Source: Drosophila miranda
Lineage: Eukaryota; Arthropoda; Insecta; Diptera; Drosophilidae
DNA: 64,000 bases
Assembly (NCBI RefSeq): GCF_003369915.1
Contig: NW_022881652.1
Location: 186,001-250,000 of the forward strand
Direction: 5' to 3'
The stretch's first letter is position 1. Each line of letters starts with the position of its first letter. The position numbers were made by a program, and so were the translations under genes. A model generated the notes under the pieces. It saw only the letters and a program-made list of their open reading frames with translations, did not search any database and was not told the DNA's origin. Positions 45,383 through 57,155 of the stretch are shown piece after piece.

Positions 45383-46471
45383 CGAGGGGGAACGTTGTGA
45401 GTTGCTGCGGACACCGCAACTCTACAGTTATACCCGATACTAAGTCAGTATGGCTCTCCTCCGGCAGACGCCGCTAATATTAAACGACACGACAAGGAGT
45501 GCGTGCGAGAGAGACAGAAAATCAGTCTTAGCGTGACGTCGGGGGCTGCGTAGCCAGTGCAAATTGATTTGTTCCTTTTGCCTATAAAAATGATTTGATC
45601 TGATCCAGATTCAGCAATCTGATAGACATGGTCATTATCTATGAGTCTGCGTTTTTAGTTTTCTCGAATATGCAATATTGTGGATGCAACAGATTTTCGT
45701 CCTTTGTGGGGGCGGAAAAGGGTGGGGCGAAATTCTGAGATATACGTTTTATAGTGAGATCTAACAGAAGTGCGGATACCAAATTTGGTTACTCTAGCCT
45801 TAATAGTCTCTGAGATTTGTGGATGCCCCAGATTTTCGTCCCTTGCGGGGGCGGAAGGGGGTGTGGCGAAATTTGGACACGAAACGGTCAAGGTCCGATA
45901 TCACAGGATTGTGGATACCAAATTTGTTTGCTCTGGCTCTTATAGGTTCTGAGATCCTTGAACTCATATTTCGCAATTGGCAAAGCCGACCATGAAACCT
46001 GTGTGTTAGAGAGAGACAGAGCGAGAAAGAATGAAATTGTTTTCTTGATTCTGGCTATAATAATTATACGATCTGGTTCAGATTTTACACTCTAGAACAT
46101 ATAATCATCCTCTACGATTCTGCGTTTTTAGTTTTATCGTATGCCACAGATTTTCGTCCTTTGTGGGGGCGGAAGTGGGCTGGGCGAAGTTTTGAAATAT
46201 TTTTGTAGCAGTGACATATCACAGAAGTCTGGATCCAAAACATCGTTGCTCTAGATCTTATAGTCTTTGAGCACTAGGCGCTGAAGGGGACGGACGGACG
46301 GACGGACGGACAGACGGACAGACAGACAGGGCTCAATCGACTCGGCTATTGATGCTGATCAAGAATATATATACTTTATGGGGTCGGAAACGATTCCTTC
46401 TGGACGTTACACACATCCACTTTTACCACAAATCTAATATACCCCAATACTCATTTTGAGTATCGGGTATA
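45383..46471 (+). mobile_element. SGM/ISY-type non-autonomous Helitron (longer copy)
   Basis: It starts CGAGGGGGAACGTTGTG and ends TTTTGAGTATCGGGTATA. It has several internal repeats of a block with AGATTTTCGTCC and GGGGGCGGAAG, then a GGAC/AGAC microsatellite (about 46290-46330) and the TATATATACTTTATGGGGTC core. GA-rich stretches lie at about 45508-45520 and 46012-46030. It is the reverse complement of the element at 270-1242. It has no ORF of its own. Confidence 0.85.
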
Positions 46472-46895
46472 ATCACACGCCAAAGCAAACACCTCCTCAA
46501 CTGGGTGGCCGGACCAGCAGCCACTCAAAACGCCATTACAAACCGACGATGAACGTGGCCGAGGAGGCCAGGCCAATCCAACTGACAGCGCATCCTGGGT
46601 GGCCGGACCAGCAGCCACTCGGATTCGGCCAACAATTAAAATCGACAACGTATCCTGGTGGCCGGACCAGTTCGCCACTTGGATGCGGCCAATAAAACAA
46701 TTCGTTGGCATCACACACCGATGTCAATGCCACTCCATCCCACGATCGCATCTCGGGTGGCCGGACCAGTGCCACTCGGTCTGCTGCACCAAACCAACAG
46801 ACAGATGCAACGTGGGCGGCCGGACCAGAGCCGCTTGCCATCAACAGCACCATCATTGCCCACGATGCACGCCAATACTCACATCCAGCCAATAA
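46472..46895 (+). repeat. GGTGGCCGGACCAG motif block
   Basis: It contains at least five copies of a motif like GGTGGCCGGACCAGTGCCACT at irregular spacing (46504, 46598, 46659, 46758, 46815). It is related to the CA-rich blocks of the composite units but has different intervening sequence. I read it as untranslated sequence of a non-LTR element interrupted by the Helitron. Confidence 0.6.
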
Positions 46896-47480
46896 ACAAC
46901 ACACAGGGGGACAACAGAGCCGGCCGGTATACAGCGTAATGTTCGCATTGCGTTTGTTATGCCGGCCGGTGCTTCGTTGTAGTTGTCCTCCTGTTAGAAA
47001 TAAAATAAATATAATTAATATGTTTATATGTTGTAAATGTATGTCAATTATCGTTTATTTTACCTTGTCTGCATCAATGTTCTTGTTGTAGATGTCAATC
47101 CTGTTGTTTCCGTAGTTTTTGCATGTCCGTAGATAGTTTGTCCATAGTTTTAGTTACTTGCCTGTGATATTAGGAATAAGTTTTTGTAAATTAATGTAGT
47201 TTTTTCTGTAGTTAATTGTAAATTTTCGTAGTTTTCTAATTAGTTTTACCTTCTTACTCTTCTTCCCAACCTATTTGCCATTCCCATAATTCCCCTTGAC
47301 ACGTGGTATTACCGAAATACCACGCAAATACCAGACTTTGACCGATAACACACAAAAAAGCCAATTCAAATTTAAAATGCATATATCAATGCCCAGTGTG
47401 TTATCGGTCGCAACTTCGGCAATTATGCCCAGCCAATCCCTCACCCACCCCATCCACCCACTTCAAAGCAACTAAATGCC
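46896..47480 (+). repeat. Non-LTR element end with two conserved hairpins
   Basis: It is nearly identical to 29571-30095. The hairpins are a 9-bp stem with a 5-nt loop (CGTGGTATT 47302-47310 with AATACCACG 47316-47324) and a 13-bp stem (ACCGATAACACAC 47341-47353 with GTGTGTTATCGGT 47396-47408). The T-rich part has many GTAGTTT units. Confidence 0.6.
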
Positions 47481-48257
47481 AAATGCGGTTGTGCAGGAGC
47501 AAAATTAACACTGCCAACCATCGCCACTCTGCCAAACGCCATTTCAACCGCCCACAAGATGCTATGCGGTCGACTCTTCGGAGCGTCTCGCGCCCGGATC
47601 GGAAGATCCGGAAGTTTAAAGTATCCGGGCGGTTATACGGGAGCAGGCAAATTTCCCCCTTCCCATCCCATCCCCCGACAACAGAGCAGCCAATACACAA
47701 GGAACAGAGAACATGAGACATGAGCCATTGACAAGCAACAACACACACAGCCACTAAATCAGGAAAGCCATTAAATTTCCATTGCCTACTTATCGGTGCT
47801 GCTACCCTCGGACTACTTTCATCTCACTCAATATTGGGGTGAGTGAAAGTGGAACCGGGGGTGAGAGCACCGGTAAATGACGATCGGCGATCGGGTCTTT
47901 CGAGTTGAGGGGGAGAGTATGGGAGTTGGCGGACATGTGAGTGTTCCACCATGAACCTCGTCCGCCATTCTCATCTCGTCCACCCGCTCGAGAGGTTGTG
48001 ATCGTCGGACGTGCCATAACCGTTTCGTGTCGTGTCGCTTTTGATTGTTCTGTGCCGTGTCGCCATTGACGTTTTTTTCTGTGTTGCCCTGTTCTTTTTG
48101 TGGTGTCTGTTGTGTGCCGTGCCGTGCCGCCCTTCCTCCACCACACCCATTACTATCTATGACAAACTTTTGTTCCCGTGCACGTCACAAATCAAAAAAA
48201 AGTGATCTACGCCCCCTTTCCTGTCGCTCGACCTCATTGGTGGATCTGACAAGTGAC
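47481..48257 (+). other. 5' leader of gag1 non-LTR element
   Basis: It includes a segment (47868-48011) conserved with 30106-30258 (GACGATCGGCGATCGGGTC, GTTCCACCATGAACCTCG) and a GTGTCGTGTCG-type repeat stretch (48027-48135). It probably drives or leads into gag1. It contains several small, unsupported ORFs. Confidence 0.5.
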
Positions 48258-49954
48258 ATGCCATCAACTTCAGCTGCCGCTGCAGCCAAGTTGATGCAGG
48301 CCCCGTCCGCTGCACTGTTAACCAAGCCATTGCTAGCCCCCCCGCTGCCATGCCAACCAGAGCCTCTGCTGCAGCTGCCTGTGCTGCCAAAGCCACCGCC
48401 CCTACTCGCGTAGCTGCCGCCGCAGCTAAACGCCCCCCAGCTGCTACAGTTCCTACTACTGCTAGTGCTGCTCGTGTAGCTGCCCACGCTGCTCAACGTT
48501 CTCCAGTTTCTACTGGTGCCCTTGCAGCACCTGTGCAGAGCCAGCCGACTCTGTGCGAGATCCTCAGGGAGCAGCGGGAGAAACTGGCAATGGAAAGGAA
48601 AGCAACTGCCAAGCTGATGGCAGAGTATGAGGCCCGGAACAAGAAGCGGACGACCACCTTGGGCTCGCCGATTATAAAGGCGTCGGCCCAGAAGATTAAG
48701 CGGACAGCAATCACCAAGGAGAAGCCTGACTCTAGCCAGAGGAATATCACGAACTACTTCGATATACTCTCGGATGCTGACGACGTAGCAAATGACGACA
48801 TGGATGTTGACACTGACTGCAGCGAGGGAGAGACGGAAGCCGAGGAACCTGTTCCCACAAACAGGCCCTCTACTTCTCACACCACCCCCCCCGCCTGCCC
48901 CTACCACTGCGCACGCACCCAATGCTGCTGCTACAGCTGACGCCAGAATTGTGCGGCCAGCCCCTATATACATTCCCAATGTCTGTAAAATCGTTCCCCT
49001 GCTCCAATGCATTGACAATGCCATTGGCGCACATATGACACTAAGACTGCCAACAATGGATCTCTTAAAGTCATGTGCCATACAATAGATGGCTATAGGG
49101 CCCTAATTCGGCTCTTATCTGAGGGGGAAGGTGTGGATTACCATACGTTTCGCCTGCGAAGCGAAAGGGGTATGCGTATCGTCATACGTCACCTGCACCG
49201 CTCCACACCCACAGACTGGGTGCGCGAACAGCTCGGAAGACTTGGATACAAGGTGAGGCATATTGCCAATATACTTAAACGATATACAAAGGAGCCATTG
49301 GACCTATTCGAGGTCGAGCTTGAGCCCCAGGAGAATAACAGCAGTATTTATGAGCTAACGGCAATTTGCAGCCAAAGGATCAAGGTCGAGAAGCCCATAC
49401 GCGCGCCAGGCGTTCCCCAGTGCCACAAGTGCCAGATGTCTGGGCACTCCAAGAACTACTGCAACCGAGCAGTCATATGCCTGAAGTGTGGGGAGAAGCA
49501 TGACCCCAAGGACTGCCCCAAGAAGCGGGAGGATGTGCCGAAATGCTCCAACTGTAATGGTCCCCATGTTGCCAGCTACCGTGGCTGCATCAAATACAAA
49601 GAGTACTGCAACAGAAGGAATAACGGATTAGAAAAGACCAACAGGATGTTGAGTAAACTTTCAATGCCTACCTTACCCGCCGCTCAGGGTTTGCGGCGTC
49701 CCCGCCAGCCACCCGTCATGAACCAGCAGGGCTTTCCAGCACTGCAGCAGCCGGGCCACCGGCGATCGCGCTCAGGCGCAAGAGCTCCTGCTCCTCCAGC
49801 TCAGATGAGCAGCTATGCCGATGCACTCCGCACAAGGCAGCCAGCGAGTCATTCCCAGCCTCTTCCAGGGAGGCAAGTATGGCAGTCAGTGCTAGCATCC
49901 AGGCTAATTCTTATGCCAGTAATGTATAATACTAGCACTAATTACTCCAATTGA
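48258..49954 (+). pseudogene. gag1: HeT-A/Jockey-type Gag, frameshifted
   Basis: The reading starts at MPSTSAAAAAK, is Ala-rich (to about 48530), then basic. It then has the PRE_C2HC-like region (MRIVIRHLHRSTPTDWVREQ, DLFEVELEP, about 49170-49370) and three zinc knuckles (CHKCQMSGHSKNYC, CLKCGEKHDPKDC, CSNCNGPHVASYRGC; 49430-49590). Such Gags package the RNA of non-LTR elements and, in HeT-A, go to chromosome ends. The frame changes at a C run near 48333, at another C run near 48888, and near 49040. Two of the three breaks are in homopolymers, so consensus error is possible. No endonuclease or RT follows. Confidence 0.75.
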
Positions 49955-50484
49955 CAAGCAATAGCTCTGGCTGCCCCGGACCAGTGGGCAGAGGAGAAAC
50001 GAAAACAAACAAAACAAATAGAAGTCAAGATATAGAAAAAGAAAAATATGTACATATATAATCTCCCTTTTCTGCCAATGTAAGGCAACCACAATGTTTC
50101 CCCTTAGTCGATAATTTAAATTTAAAATTAATTTATAGTCAAGAGTATTATGCTTTAGCTCTACCCACTCCCTCTCCCCCCTCTGGCAAACGGACTGCTG
50201 CCAAAGTGGAGAGATTACCTCAGAATTATGATTGCGCCAGCAGCACTGCCGGCAGAGGAGAATTCGTGCTGTAAAAAAGCACTGTATTTGTTGCCTACGA
50301 CTGCTAACAGCAGCTCGTAGGCGGCTATTTACAGACCATCTATAATAAGCAACAGCCCTAATACATTGTACTTAATATGCTAATATAAGTATCGGTACAA
50401 TAAAGACCCCATAGCGTAACGTAACACTGGCTCCCCTAACCTGCTGGATCAGGCCAAGGCGCCGCCGCTGCATACGACACACAA
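49955..50484 (+). other. gag1 3' UTR and leader of gag2
   Basis: This 530 bp has no ORF. It contains a possible polyadenylation signal AATAAA (50399-50404) about 80 bp before the gag2 ATG. The lack of any RT coding sequence between gag1 and gag2 is the main evidence for gag-only elements placed head to tail. Confidence 0.55.
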
Positions 50485-51744
50485 ATGCCGCCAAACATGC
50501 ACACACGCACTTATGACAAAAAGAGAGATGCTTGCTCTCTCCCGCCGAAACAAACCACAAACACGAACAGCAAACCAAACGAAGCTACCCTGACCTACGC
50601 CAATACCAAAACAAAAACAAACACATTGACTTATGCCGAAACTATAAACGGCATACAGCAAAACAATGACCAGCAACAGCAACAACGTTTGACGACAGCT
50701 AAAAGCACCAACACTAGCAGAAGCAGAAAATGCTTGCTGCCTACTTTGACTCAGGCGGACGAGCATAATGCACTGACAAGGCCTAATACCAGAATAAAGC
50801 TGGTAAAAGAATGGCTAAATAGCGTGCCCCCGCTATTGGACAATGAGATGCCCTCGCCCCTGCCCCTTACCCCTATAGCAAAGGCCAACTTGACTACAAA
50901 TTCGTTTCGCTCGCCGCTCAAACGAAGATGCGCGGCGATCGAAACGGATTCAGATAATGACGACTTTACCTGCCTGACACTGGACACGCCTATGTTTAAG
51001 AGCCAATTTGCCAAAAGACTGCATCATAAGACCCGACAGATAGAGTCAGAGCAAGAGACGCCGACGATTGGTCAAATATGCACACCGCCAAATAAACAGT
51101 GTGAGGTCCAACAACATAGGGAGCCACAAAGCATGGAGTCTGAACGTCAACAGATGGAGACGGACAACCATCAGCCGCAACATCAGCCAGCCATTAATGT
51201 AAATTTAACGCCCGTCCAACCGCCAATACGTAGTACCAAGGTCACTACACTCTTCCTGCCCCTGGTGCCTGCAATTGTACCCCTCATAAATAAATTGACC
51301 ATCAATCCAAATGTGGGGAAATTTACGACGAAATCCATGGCCAACAGTGGACTCAAGTCCAGTGCGATGACATGGCAACATACAACGCCATACAGAACGC
51401 CCTTGCTGAAGATAGCACCCAACTCCATACACACCAGCCGCGCAGCGACAGGGGCTACCGTGTAATAGTGCGGCATTTACACCACACTACGCCAAGCAGC
51501 TGGATTACTGAGGAGCTGGAACGGCTGGGATTTACTGCCCGGCTTATCCGAGGATTAAAGCACCGTTTTAATGGGAGGCCTCTAAACATATTTGAGGTTG
51601 AAATTCAGCCCAAGGCGGATGGCGGCCATGAGGCAATACTTGCCATTAAACAACTGGCCAACCAATGCGTCTCGGACGCACAGACAGGGGGCCAAACCAG
51701 CAGCACCAACACCAGCTGCAGCAGCAACGCCCAACACCCGCAGG
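50485..51744 (+). pseudogene. gag2, 5' part (interrupted by retrotransposon C)
   Basis: A long frame from MPPNMHTRTYDKK (polar, Gln/Thr-rich) shifts near 51360 into the PRE_C2HC-like part (YRVIVRHLHHTTPSSWITEE, LNIFEVEIQP). It then shifts again near 51660 into an Ala/Pro-rich part that is open across the insertion site of C. The remaining part is at 63084-63713. The zinc knuckles expected after the PRE_C2HC-like part are missing. The region is related to gag1 but clearly a different subfamily. Confidence 0.7.
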
Positions 51745-54355
51745 TGTAGTGGTCGCTTGTCGGGCGGATAGGAAAGCATATTTGTGTTCTTCGCCTGAAA
51801 GTATGCCCGATGGTATTTGTACAATTTATATATTTATGTATATAATATATATATAAATATATTTATATATATTGTATTATTTATACAAGTATATATCACA
51901 CCTCACCGAGATACTTATTAATTATTAAGTTTAGTCCCCATAGTTAGTGTATAGTTAGGTTGGCTTAATTTCTTGTTGTGGTGTTACATGTTAAATGTTC
52001 CTGGTCGTGTGAGGGCTAGCGCCATCTAGGGTTGACATGAAGAATATGCTTAAAAACGAACAAAAAATCTCCCCACCATGTCCATAACCATTCAAAGTGA
52101 ATGGCGAAGGATCGTGCAAAGGCAGATCCGGAGAACAAAATTTTTGTTGGTCAGTAGATCCGCCCAAATCTTTCTTTCTCCTCGTGGCCGTACAAGCATT
52201 CAGTTGCGCGGTGAGAAAAAAAAAATAATACAAATAAAATTAAACCGCCGTAAATAACCGTGGTGTGAAACCAAAGTGCACTCGATCGGGAAAAAAGAAC
52301 CCAAGAAAGCAGATTGGGCTCTAATCGAAAACGTGAGTACCGGCCTTCGACAGTGCTAGGAGCCTCGAAGTTAGATTTTCCGACTTTTTCTGTAGTTTCC
52401 GCTTGGAGGTGAGCAGCCCCAACACAAAAAAAAAAAAAAAAAAAAACACCTGGAGAAAGAAGGAATTAGCACCTCAACCCCATCCCCCTATTTTCGCAGT
52501 GCCAGTTCCAACCGGGTAAATATGTGCATGGAGTAACTGTTAGAAAAAGTAGCCTGATCAGTATTTTCAAATTCCACATTAGAATCGGCACTTAGTTTGG
52601 GAATTATCCAAAAGCTGCAGCCCGAGCTTTAAGCCCCCGCACTACGAACCAGCTGATCCACCAAGTCGCGGGCAGTGAACTTTGGCTGCGCGAGACGAGG
52701 ACAGCCGTCTGAACGGGCTTAGTGCGGCGAAGTGGCGTAACCGTTTCGCATTCAAAACCGGGCCAAGAAACGGAAACCGGTGCTTGCAGTCAGCGTAGGC
52801 CCGAAGCCGCTTAAATGTTCCTACCGGGCGGGAAAAAATAGTGCACCACGTGTGTACATAACCTCCCGGCGACCCCTAGTGGTATCGCCACTCTTGTTCT
52901 TCTCGTGATTCGGCCTTACTGTTCCAAACGTTTATTTAAAGTGCAGTGGAGGCCAGCGTTTGTTTTATGTGCACGTTAGTGTCATTATGTAGGCTGAATG
53001 AAAACTGTAAGAGATGTGCTCACATACATATGTATACACCGCCCACTGAAAGCCACTGAGGCCAGTAAGATCCCACCGTGACTCGCATTCCCTTGAACCT
53101 CGCAGTCCGTTGATATGTCTGTTTTTGTGTAGTTGGATATACTTAGTGTTAATTGTAACAGAAAAAAAAACCAGAAAAAAAACCCACCAACACATGGAAA
53201 GTTTGAAAATGCATTTGATAAAAGCTTAAAAGTTTGAGCTTAAAAGCGTCCGCTCGGCCGGGTCCCCTCCGCGAGCTTATGCCATGCAGAACGCGCTGTA
53301 CGATTTTGTTTTTGGTTTGCAGGTAAAAGTTTAATGCACCCACACACAGCCACACGCCCAGCTACGAAAGATCTTTCGCCGCGGGAACACAAACAAGAAC
53401 TGAGTGAGCTTTATAATATACCAACAACATTACATTTTATTGCCTCCCAAAATTCCGCGAGCGTGGCAAAAGCTTCGTTCTTTTTTGCTAGAGCTGTTTG
53501 TCGGTCGTTGACCTCACACTTTTAAAGTAGTCACAGCTGATTGGCCTTCTGCCTTTACAATACGCTTGGTAGAACGAATAGTATGTCCAACTACTCCCTG
53601 AAGCCGATGTGCTGGGACATGTGTACCTATATTGCGCTATAGTATTATCTTTCTATCTAAGGAAAAATCATTAGTTTATATCGCACTATAAAATATCGTA
53701 TATGCACTTATAACTATTTACACTTATCGTATTTATTTATCTAAATATTCCCTAGTAATAATAGCTATATCTCTTGTGACGCTTTTCGTTCCTCCTTTTG
53801 TCCATTTAGCCTTGTCTTGGAGTTCTCGGTTAGTGTTTCTTTTTTCTTGTAACATGAATATAGTATCTGAATATAGTTTCTAATAAAATGATTGTTAAGA
53901 TGAATATGTGCTAGACGTTACCGCAGTTGGGGGAACCATGCCGCTCGTGAGCGAAATAGGATGACCAATACCGGACACTCCAGGGATGCTGATATTATTA
54001 TTGGCTCTTTCAGGATCATGGTAGGGTGGGCGTGGCACGACTCCGTGCCAGCAAAACAGAGATGTCCGCCGCGGTGGTAGATCCCTACTCCTTCTCTGCA
54101 CTATCTTTGCCCCACTATACTTTCCGTACCCCTAACGATCCTTTCCTTGTCTGTCCCCCTCCCATTCCCAAAAAGAGTACGCGAATTTTAATAAAATAAT
54201 ACCAGCAGGAGCGAAGCAACCTAACTGGAGGGTTACCCCAAAGGACCCATCCCCATTTCCGACCAGAGATCAGCCGTGGAAGCGAGCGCGTACTCCTTCT
54301 CAGTTAGCCGACCACCAGCTTCATCGTGCGAAGATTCTCTTCGTTACTCGTTACA
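51745..54355 (+). repeat. 5' LTR of retrotransposon C (2,611 bp)
   Basis: It starts TGTAGTGGTCGC and ends CTCGTTACA. An AT-rich TATATAAATATAT stretch lies near 51845. There is an A run (52427-52446), AATAAA at 54190-54195, and GGTAGGGTGGGC near 54020. Small ORFs inside are identical in both LTRs and have no domain. Confidence 0.95.
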
Positions 54356-54372
54356 GTAATAATTATTTTATT

Positions 54373-54390
54373 TGGCGCCCAACGTGGGGC
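54373..54390 (+). promoter_or_regulatory. Primer binding site, tRNA-Lys type (C)
   Basis: TGGCGCCCAACGTGGGGC, 17 bases after the LTR end, is identical to the site in B. Confidence 0.85.
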
Positions 54391-55573
54391 CGAAAGGCCT
54401 GAAGGTCAGGGTTGACGTAATTGTAAACGTTACAAAGCGGAGTTACATTAACTTATATGGTTGTGTGTGACCCCAGCCAAACTTGACCCCGAAGCAGAAA
54501 AATTGTTGAGAAAGTCCATAACACCTGCGAGCAGGGCATAGTCATGCACTGGCTTAAGACTTTTGTTCCCTGTTTCCCACCCCCCTTCCTTAAAGCCTTC
54601 CTTTTGTCCTGGAATTGGATCCTGTGATGGTGGATGCTTATTAGTTTCCGATAACGGTTAGCCCGCATCGGAGTATGATCCATAACCCTTGCTCGATGGT
54701 AAGCTGCTCTGGAATCGATAATAGCTTCACCATAGCTTTATTGCCGAGCAGTATATGCCATAGCAGTGAAATCTAGATGGATTCACTGGTATGTGGAAGT
54801 TGGCTGGACACAGGGTTATTAGTGGAGTAAATCTACGACCTGCCGCTATACAGAAGCATATTAGTGAATACATTCGCCCGTATCCCTTGGAAATTGACAG
54901 GTACCTTGGGTAGCTTTGGTTCAGTTGTCGCCGGAGTCAGCTAGAAGAATCAAAATTATTTTTTTGTTGCCGCTCAACTCGAATCGGGGTTATTAGGGTG
55001 CCTCCGTCTTTTGTTTCTCTCTCTACTTTCTAGTGATTGGTCTATTCGTGCGCCGATTTATACAGCAGGTTATCGCCGGCCGAACGTGGTACCCCTGGTG
55101 CTGGTGCGTTTCTTCGTGCTACGGTTCCGGCCCGGACCGATAATGGCTGCGAAAAAGGTATAGGTCGTAGCACGCAGAGACTATTACAAACTCCCCGTAG
55201 CCGCTTCGGTAATGTTCCTCGATGGGCGGCTGACGAACACCGTCGTGATCCTGGTATGGGCACGCGGGCAAGAACGTCGTCCGTCCCTATGTTTAGGCGT
55301 TCGCCGCAGACAGGAAGGGGCCTAGAGCTACTACTTGGGTCACGATTGCCGAAGATACCTTTTCTTTATTTCCCCCTTTTTCGCTCTACCACGCATAGTT
55401 ATTGGCAACCTTTCGGAGAGAAAGGGTTGCATGGTTTCCCCCAAAATCTCTCTATCAAAGATCGTTTTTTTTGCTTTCCCCGTTATTATTGTTTCTTTTT
55501 TTTGTTAATATTTGTCTGAACTTGATTTATAGGAACGTGCTTAAAGCTAGTTAATATATAGGATAACTTTACA
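54391..55573 (+). other. Untranslated leader of retrotransposon C
   Basis: The leader is about 1.2 kb. An open frame of 160 codons (55037-55519) has no domain, has a low-complexity hydrophobic end, and has no equivalent in A or B, so I do not call it a gene. Confidence 0.55.
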
Positions 55574-57155
55574 ATGCCGGTAGACCGAAGCCCGGATTAT
55601 AGGATTCAGCCAAAAGAGAGCGAAACCTTTTGCTGTGTATGCACGCAAGAAGTCGAATACCCAGGCCAACTATTAGCTACCAGCTGTAACCATTATTTCC
55701 ATCACCCCTGCTTTAGTGCACGTTCAGGAAATAAGAAAGTCTGTCCAGTGTGCAGAAGCAGCTCAAGCCTCAGGCAGCCAACCAGGGGCAGTTGCAGTGA
55801 CCAGATCCCGTTCGAAAACACTTAAATCACAGCAAAACCAATTATCCGCTGCCAATATGCAGAGTGGGGTCCGAAGTGTTAGTCAACCCGAAGGGCCTAG
55901 TGTGTCCGGTCCAATGGCCGCTCCAGATCGTCCTAGAGGCCAACCGCCAAATTCTGCGGCAGCAGTGGTGTCAGCTTCAGCAGCTCGAACGGGTCTGCCA
56001 GCCACGGATGGTAGCTTGCAACAGACCATTGCGGACGCAGTGACAGTCGCACTAGCACAGCACACTCAAATGCTAGCTAACGCGATTGAAGCGGGGTTTC
56101 AAAGATTGTCGCTCCAGAATGCAGCTCCAGTTCCAACGGAAAGGGTACACCCAGCCCATAGGCAGTCCTCTCCCGTTAGGTCAAATCAATCCTTTGAGCA
56201 ACTCTTTAGGTTATCCGCCAGGGAAAACGCAGCATTGCCAAACTCAGCGTCCGAGCGACCGACTAACTTGTCAGCCCCACCCGAGTCGCAGCAATCACAT
56301 CAGTTGCGCGCGGATCGGATTAGCCAGATAATCGCGAACTGGAAGTTGAGATTCTCAGGGCGCTCATCTATGTCAATAGATGATTTTTTGTATCGCGTCG
56401 AAGCTCTGACCACCCAGCCATTAGATAGCAATTTTGAATTGTTATCTCGCTACGCGAGCAACCTGTTCGAAGGAAGCGCGGGTGAATGGTACTGGAGGTA
56501 TCATAAAAGCGTACCAAGAGTGCGCTGGATTGATCTCTGTATTGCTCTGAGATCGCAGTTTTCGGACGGCAGAACAGATTTAGAAATCAGAACCGCGATC
56601 ACCCAGAGGAAGCAGAAAGTCAACGAACCGTTTGACAGTTTTTATGAGGCCATAGTGGCGCTTGCAGACAAGCTCGTGCAGCCGATGACCGAGCAGTCCT
56701 TGTTAGAGGTGTTGCGAGCAAATCTGCTCAATGAGATACAACATGAGATTTTATATGTGCCCATACCGAACATTGTGCAGTTGCGACAAGTGGTCCGCAA
56801 GCGTGAAAGGTTCATCGAAAATACTGCTAAGCCAATCCCGGCTACTCGACGATTTGTTCCTCGCAATCAGGTGAACGAAATGTCCATCCAGACAGAAGGT
56901 CTGGCAGAAGCCGATTCGGAAGAAGCTGACGCTTTTGATATCGACGCGATGACGCTTTCTTGCTGGAATTGCAATAAACAAGGCCACCGATATCAAGAGT
57001 GCGAAGCAGAGCGTAAAGTATTCTGTTATGGATGTGGTAAGCGGGACACATATAAACCATCGTGCCGAAAATGTAGCTCGTCAAAAAACGAGTTGGCTCG
57101 TGCACCGATATCGAGTGCACGCAAGTTAGTGTCGAAGGCAACGAATACGGAGTAA
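55574..57155 (+). pseudogene. Gag with RING-H2 finger (retrotransposon C), one frameshift
   Basis: The RING-H2 part (C20, C23, C38, H40, H43, C46, C57, C60) is encoded from ATG 55574 in one frame. The remainder of Gag continues in another frame, open from before 55716 to 57155. A single-base indel within about 55750-55800 separates them. The second part has the linker, capsid-like region (LRFSGRSSMSIDDFLYRVEA, WRYHKS, FSDGRTDLEIR), knuckle CWNCNKQGHRYQEC and the extra Cys cluster CYGCG..YKPSCRKC. Without the indel it would match B in length and order. Confidence 0.85.
57083..57121 (+). promoter_or_regulatory. Programmed -1 frameshift signal (C)
   Basis: A AAA AAC at 57083-57089 lies in phase with TCA AAA AAC. 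The spacer is 9 nt. A 7-bp stem follows (CGTGCAC 57099-57105 with GTGCACG 57115-57121) with a 9-nt loop. The -1 frame is open from here into protease. Confidence 0.9.

Noticed and set aside
48185-49081. 298-codon minus-strand ORF over gag1
   Set aside because: It is a shadow of the Ala-rich gag coding strand. The plus strand carries the recognisable PRE_C2HC-like and knuckle motifs downstream.
55037-55519. 160-codon ORF in the leader of element C
   Set aside because: There is no domain and no counterpart in A or B. The composition is irregular and the tail is low-complexity.
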